DNA of 64,000 nt from Planktomarina sp. (GTDB lineage: Bacteria; Pseudomonadota; Alphaproteobacteria; Rhodobacterales; Rhodobacteraceae): NCBI GenBank assembly GCA_020630595.1, contig JAHDBC010000011.1, forward strand, positions 1-64,000, given 5' to 3'. Position numbers and translations under genes: made by a program. The notes below the pieces were generated by a model. The model was not told where the DNA came from. It worked only from the letters and a program-made list of their open reading frames with translations, and did not search any database. The stretch's first letter is position 1. The number at the start of each line of letters is the position of its first letter. Shown piece by piece: positions 61,083-64,000 of this stretch.

Positions 61083-62858
61083 TTATAGCGGCCAGAAAAT
61101 CAGGATGGATGGCACAGACACCGCAATGATCAGAATTTCCAGTGGCAGACCCAAGGGCCAATAGTCGCTGAACTTATATCCACCGGGGCCAAGGATCAGC
61201 GTGTTGTTTTTGTGCCCGATGGGGGTCAGAAATGCCGCCGATGCAGCGACAGCCACTGCCATCAAAAACGGATCGGGCGAAACGCCCAAGGTTTGTGCCA
61301 TTTCGATCGCGATGGGGGCCGCGACAATCGCGGTTGCCGCGTTGTTCAACACATCTGACAGTGTCATGGTGACGACCATCAAAATGGTCAGAATGGCCCA
61401 CGCCGGCATTCCGTCAGACAGCCAAAGCATTTGTTGGGCCAACAGCGCCGTGCCGCCCGATTGTTCCAGCGCCACCCCCAGCGGGATCATCGACCCCAAA
61501 AGCACCACAACAGGCCATTCGATCTGATCATACAGGCTTTGCAGCGGCACAATGCCCGTCAGCACATAGGCCACCGCCACAACACCAAGCGCCACGGGCA
61601 AATAGATCAGCCCCACGGATGCCGCGACAACCGCGCCGACGAACAAACCGATGGCGAGCCACATTTTTTCGTCCGCTGTCACCTGCAGGCCCCGGTCGGC
61701 CAATGGCAGGCATTTCAGCCAATCGACCACGTCGGTGCTGGTTTCCTGCGGCGTCAGCAACAACAGCACATCGCCCGGTTTCAGCACAGTCTTGCGCAGC
61801 TTTTGGGTGATGCGTCTGCCTTCGCGTGCGACCCCCATCAACACGGTGCGCTGACGCCATGTTAGACCAACGGATTGCGCCGTGCGCCCGTTCAGGCGGC
61901 TGGTTTCCGTGACCACACATTCAACCATGGTCAGCCCTTCGCCCTTTATATCCAGTTGGCCGGCGCGGGCGTCATCCACGAATTCAAGATCCAGCGCGGT
62001 GCGAAATTCATCCAGCGCGGCTGGCGTTGCTTCTAGGATCAGGGTGTCGCCGCCTTCGATCAGGCGGTTGCGGGCGGTGCCACGCAGGCGCTTGCCATCC
62101 CGACCCAGCCCCAAAATGGCGACGTCGTTCTTTTCGGCGACATCGTAAAGCGTATGCAGGGGATCGCCGACGGATTTGTGGCCGTCGGGCACCGTCAATT
62201 CCGCCAGATATTTGGACACATCCGCAACCGATCCCGCCTCTGCCCCGTCGCCCTTGGGGATCAAGCGCCAGCCAAAGAATGCGACAAACGCAATGCCAAC
62301 CAAGGCTGCGATCCCGCCAACAGGTGCGAAATCGAACATCGCAAAAGGTTCACCCAGATTCTGTTCGCGGATCGATGCGATGATGATGTTGGGCGGGGTT
62401 CCGATCAACGTCACCATCCCACCCAGAATCGTGGCAAATGACAGGGGCATCAGGGTCAGCCGCACCGCCCGCTTTGCCTTTTGCGCGGTCTGAATGTCCA
62501 CCGGCATCAACAAGGCCAGCGCCGCAACGTTGTTCATGAACGCCGACAAAACGCCCCCTGTGACGCCCATCAGCGATATATGGGTGCCAATCTTGCGATC
62601 CGGGTCGACCAGCGTCCGCGTGATCAACATTACCGCACCAGACCGCACCAATCCGGAACTGACCACCAAGACCAACGCCACGATGATCGTGGCCGGATGA
62701 CCAAAGCCTGCGAAAGCGTCCGACGACGGCACAAGGCCCAAAATGACCGCGATCAGCAGTGCCGAAAACGCGACCAGATCATAGCGGAATTTGCCCCATA
62801 AAAGCATCGCAAAAACAGCGCCAAACAGGCAAAACAACAGCGTTTGATCAAATGTCAT
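61083..62858 (-). CDS. SLC13-type permease with two TrkA_C domains, second copy
   Basis: A 591-residue permease of the same plan as 58561-60342: SLC13 half, two TrkA_C domains (about 205-375, DVAILGLGRDGKRLRGTARN, LKPGDVLLLLTPQ), second half. MNNVAALALLMPVD and IGTPPNIIIAS are the anion-site signatures. Substrate may be sulfate, thiosulfate or organic acids. ATG 62858 with aaagggg upstream is preferred to 62894. Convergent with the hypothetical gene; divergent from yebC across 144 bp. Confidence 0.88.
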   Translation of the reverse strand: MTFDQTLLFCLFGAVFAMLLWGKFRYDLVAFSALLIAVILGLVPSSDAFAGFGHPATIIVALVLVVSSGLVRSGAVMLITRTLVDPDRKIGTHISLMGVTGGVLSAFMNNVAALALLMPVDIQTAQKAKRAVRLTLMPLSFATILGGMVTLIGTPPNIIIASIREQNLGEPFAMFDFAPVGGIAALVGIAFVAFFGWRLIPKGDGAEAGSVADVSKYLAELTVPDGHKSVGDPLHTLYDVAEKNDVAILGLGRDGKRLRGTARNRLIEGGDTLILEATPAALDEFRTALDLEFVDDARAGQLDIKGEGLTMVECVVTETSRLNGRTAQSVGLTWRQRTVLMGVAREGRRITQKLRKTVLKPGDVLLLLTPQETSTDVVDWLKCLPLADRGLQVTADEKMWLAIGLFVGAVVAASVGLIYLPVALGVVAVAYVLTGIVPLQSLYDQIEWPVVVLLGSMIPLGVALEQSGGTALLAQQMLWLSDGMPAWAILTILMVVTMTLSDVLNNAATAIVAAPIAIEMAQTLGVSPDPFLMAVAVAASAAFLTPIGHKNNTLILGPGGYKFSDYWPLGLPLEILIIAVSVPSILIFWPL

Positions 62859-63002
62859 AAATGAACCCCTTTGGGCCAGCCTGCCGCAAAGCACCCCGCT
62901 GCGGCAAGGGCGAAAGCATCCGGTGTTTCCCCGCCATGGCCTTGCACTGAAAACGCCCCGGCGATAGACCAGCGCAAAGCGAATTTAACGTCGGGGGCAA
63001 CC

Positions 63003-63743
63003 ATGGCAGGCCACAGTAAATGGGCAAACATTCAGCACCGCAAGGGCCGTCAGGATGCGGCACGGTCCAAGCTGTTTTCGAAACTGGCCAAAGAAATCAC
63101 GGTGGCCGCGAAAATGGGCGACCCGGACCCAGATAAGAACCCGCGCCTGCGGTTGGCGGTGAAAGAAGCGAAATCGCAATCCGTGCCCAAAGACGTGATT
63201 GAACGTGCGATCAAGAAATCCTTGGGCGGCGACGGCGAAAATTACGATGAAATCCGCTACGAAGGGTACGGGCCCGGCGGCGTCGCGGTCATTGTTGAGG
63301 CGATGACCGACAACAAGAACCGCACAGCTTCCACCGTGCGGTCCACGTTTTCCAAATGCGGGGGCAATCTGGGGGAAACCGGGTCTGTTGGGTTCATGTT
63401 CGACCGCAAGGGCCAGATTTTGTACCCGGCAAGTGTCGGTGACGAAGACACCGTGATGATGGCCGCAATCGAAGCAGGCGCCGAAGATTGTGAATCATCA
63501 GAAGATGGGCATGTGATCATCACAGCGGACACGGATCTGAACGAAGTGTCCAACGCACTGGAAGCCGAACTGGGCGAATCTGAATCTGCCAAGCTGATCT
63601 GGAAACCGACCACGACGACCGAACTGGATCTGGAAGGCATGCAAAAACTGATGCGCCTGATTGATACGCTGGAAGATGACGATGACGTCCAGCGCGTGAC
63701 GGCGAATTTCGAAGCATCCGACGAAGTGCTTGAACAGCTATAG
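63003..63743 (+). CDS. YebC/PmpR family transcriptional regulator
   Basis: A 246-residue YebC-fold protein starting [40 protein letters not shown] is the family signature. YebC proteins regulate transcription or relieve ribosome stalling on Pro-rich stretches. Length is normal. It is followed by a hairpin element and a terminator. Confidence 0.95.
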   Translation: MAGHSKWANIQHRKGRQDAARSKLFSKLAKEITVAAKMGDPDPDKNPRLRLAVKEAKSQSVPKDVIERAIKKSLGGDGENYDEIRYEGYGPGGVAVIVEAMTDNKNRTASTVRSTFSKCGGNLGETGSVGFMFDRKGQILYPASVGDEDTVMMAAIEAGAEDCESSEDGHVIITADTDLNEVSNALEAELGESESAKLIWKPTTTTELDLEGMQKLMRLIDTLEDDDDVQRVTANFEASDEVLEQL

Positions 63744-63762
63744 GCGCACACGCCCGATGCTG

Positions 63763-63785
63763 TAGGGTGGGTGCGCCCCACCGCC
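63763..63785 (+). repeat. 23-nt hairpin element (TAGGGTGGGTGC..), copy B
   Basis: TAGGGTGGGTGCGCCCCACC plus GCC, matching 21 of 23 positions of copy A at 41645-41667 on the minus strand. It folds as ggtggg/cccacc. It lies 20 bp after the yebC stop. Confidence 0.8.
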
Positions 63786-63803
63786 CACCATCTTATACAA
63801 TAC

Positions 63804-63833
63804 GCCCCGCCCCAACCGGCGGGGCTTTCGTTT
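63804..63833 (+). terminator. Rho-independent terminator after yebC
   Basis: gccccgc (63804-63810) pairs with gcggggc (63819-63825), 7 bp, 8-nt loop, followed by tttcgttt. Confidence 0.75.
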
Positions 63834-63844
63834 GCGCCCCGCCC

Positions 63845-63861
63845 AAAAGCCCGGTTGGGCT
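63845..63861 (-). terminator. Terminator of the formylglycine enzyme gene
   Basis: On the minus strand agccc and gggct flank aacc and are followed by tttt. The stem overlaps the TAG stop (63860-63862) of the edge gene. Confidence 0.6.
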
Positions 63862-64000
63862 ATGCCCCGTCAAACGCCACGCGAAACCCCATGTGGCCGG
63901 TTGAACTGTCTGGTGAATTGCCGGTCCGGGCGGCGATGCGGTATCGGGTGCAATAGGATGCGTGGCACAGGTGACTGCCGCCTTTGACAACCTTGAACCC
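63860..64000 (-). CDS. Formylglycine-generating enzyme family, C-terminal fragment at window edge
   Basis: The last 46 residues of a minus-strand gene, open to the right edge and ending at TAG 63860-63862. The text [20 protein letters not shown] continues [15 protein letters not shown] and [11 protein letters not shown]. It matches the copper-binding, catalytic C-terminus of FGE (SUMF1-like): two Cys five residues apart (CHASYC) in GGSxxCxxxxCxRYR, then RxxxxPDSSxxxxGFR. FGE oxidises the active-site Cys of sulfatases to formylglycine. The sulfatase partner, if any, is outside the window. Confidence 0.85.
   Translation of the reverse strand, partial: GFKVVKGGSHLCHASYCTRYRIAARTGNSPDSSTGHMGFRVAFDGA

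Noticed and set aside
1-64000. tRNA genes, CRISPR arrays, IS elements, prophage
   Set aside because: No cloverleaf with GGTTCGAATCC-type T-arm, no regularly spaced repeats, and no integrase or transposase frame was found.

Overview
The window is a 64 kb chromosomal stretch from an alphaproteobacterium, almost certainly Rhodobacterales of the marine Roseobacter type. The signs are GC-rich coding with strong use of GAA for Glu, the small-protein families DUF6455 and DUF1127, a sulfopropanediol dehydrogenase (HpsN) homologue, a Methylorubrum-like serine-cycle module, lysC next to ptsP, and the intergenic hairpin/'GAGTATTT..GGCAAAATGAA' mosaics I associate with this order. No rRNA, tRNA, CRISPR array, integrase, transposase or prophage gene was seen. 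Gene density is high and many genes overlap by ATGA or TGATG.

Layout. 1-6.5 kb: a VOC protein cut by the edge, DUF6455, two adjacent hemolysin III-like membrane proteins, cspA, an ArsC-like protein, thrS, an alpha/beta hydrolase and DUF1992. 6.6-13.2 kb: a co-directional catabolic-looking cluster of GPH-type transporter, HpsN, two-domain SnoaL-like protein, VOC protein, degenerate M15-peptidase-like protein, SDR and a second SnoaL-like protein. 13.3-16.2 kb: a lipoprotein and two tandem periplasmic LysM plus solute-binding proteins. 16.3-24.3 kb: MetE-like protein, hydrolase, flavin reductase, GNAT, ptsP, lysC, a pilin-like protein, DUF1178 and a NUDIX hydrolase. 24.4-26.8 kb: modABC. 26.8-32.7 kb: a serine-cycle module with malyl-CoA lyase, a LuxR-type response regulator, a class V aminotransferase, malate thiokinase MtkA/MtkB, and an NAD-domain-only relative of hydroxypyruvate reductase. 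32.7-40.2 kb: an envelope/Ter-like island (zinc-ribbon membrane protein, b-type cytochrome, SPFH-GYF protein, DUF2927 lipoprotein, TelA, XpaC, a newly noticed 27-residue membrane ORF, TerC). 40.3-49.6 kb: rluB, tadA, ceramidase-like protein, gatCA, excalibur-type lipoprotein, ampD, RNase P RNA, PAS protein, rpmG, P-loop kinase, Bax inhibitor-1 protein, DUF1127 and its divergent LysR. 49.6-64 kb: quinone oxidoreductase, XRE regulator, hisN-like phosphatase, two purine deaminases, mgtE, 5-formyl-THF cyclo-ligase, YmdB-type phosphoesterase, DMT exporter, two SLC13/TrkA_C permeases around an unknown gene, yebC, and the C-terminus of a formylglycine-generating enzyme at the right edge.

Functional reading. 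The window mixes housekeeping genes (thrS, gatCA, rpmG, rnpB, tadA, rluB, yebC) with marine heterotroph metabolism: probable C3-sulfonate use, C1/C2 assimilation through malyl-CoA, molybdate uptake and purine deamination. The parts least explained by known biology are the SnoaL/VOC/M15-like genes around HpsN, the catalytically stripped dehydrogenase at the end of the mtk operon, the TelA/XpaC/SPFH-GYF/DUF2927 operon with its leading micro-ORF, and the LysM-fused solute-binding pair that has no ABC permease.
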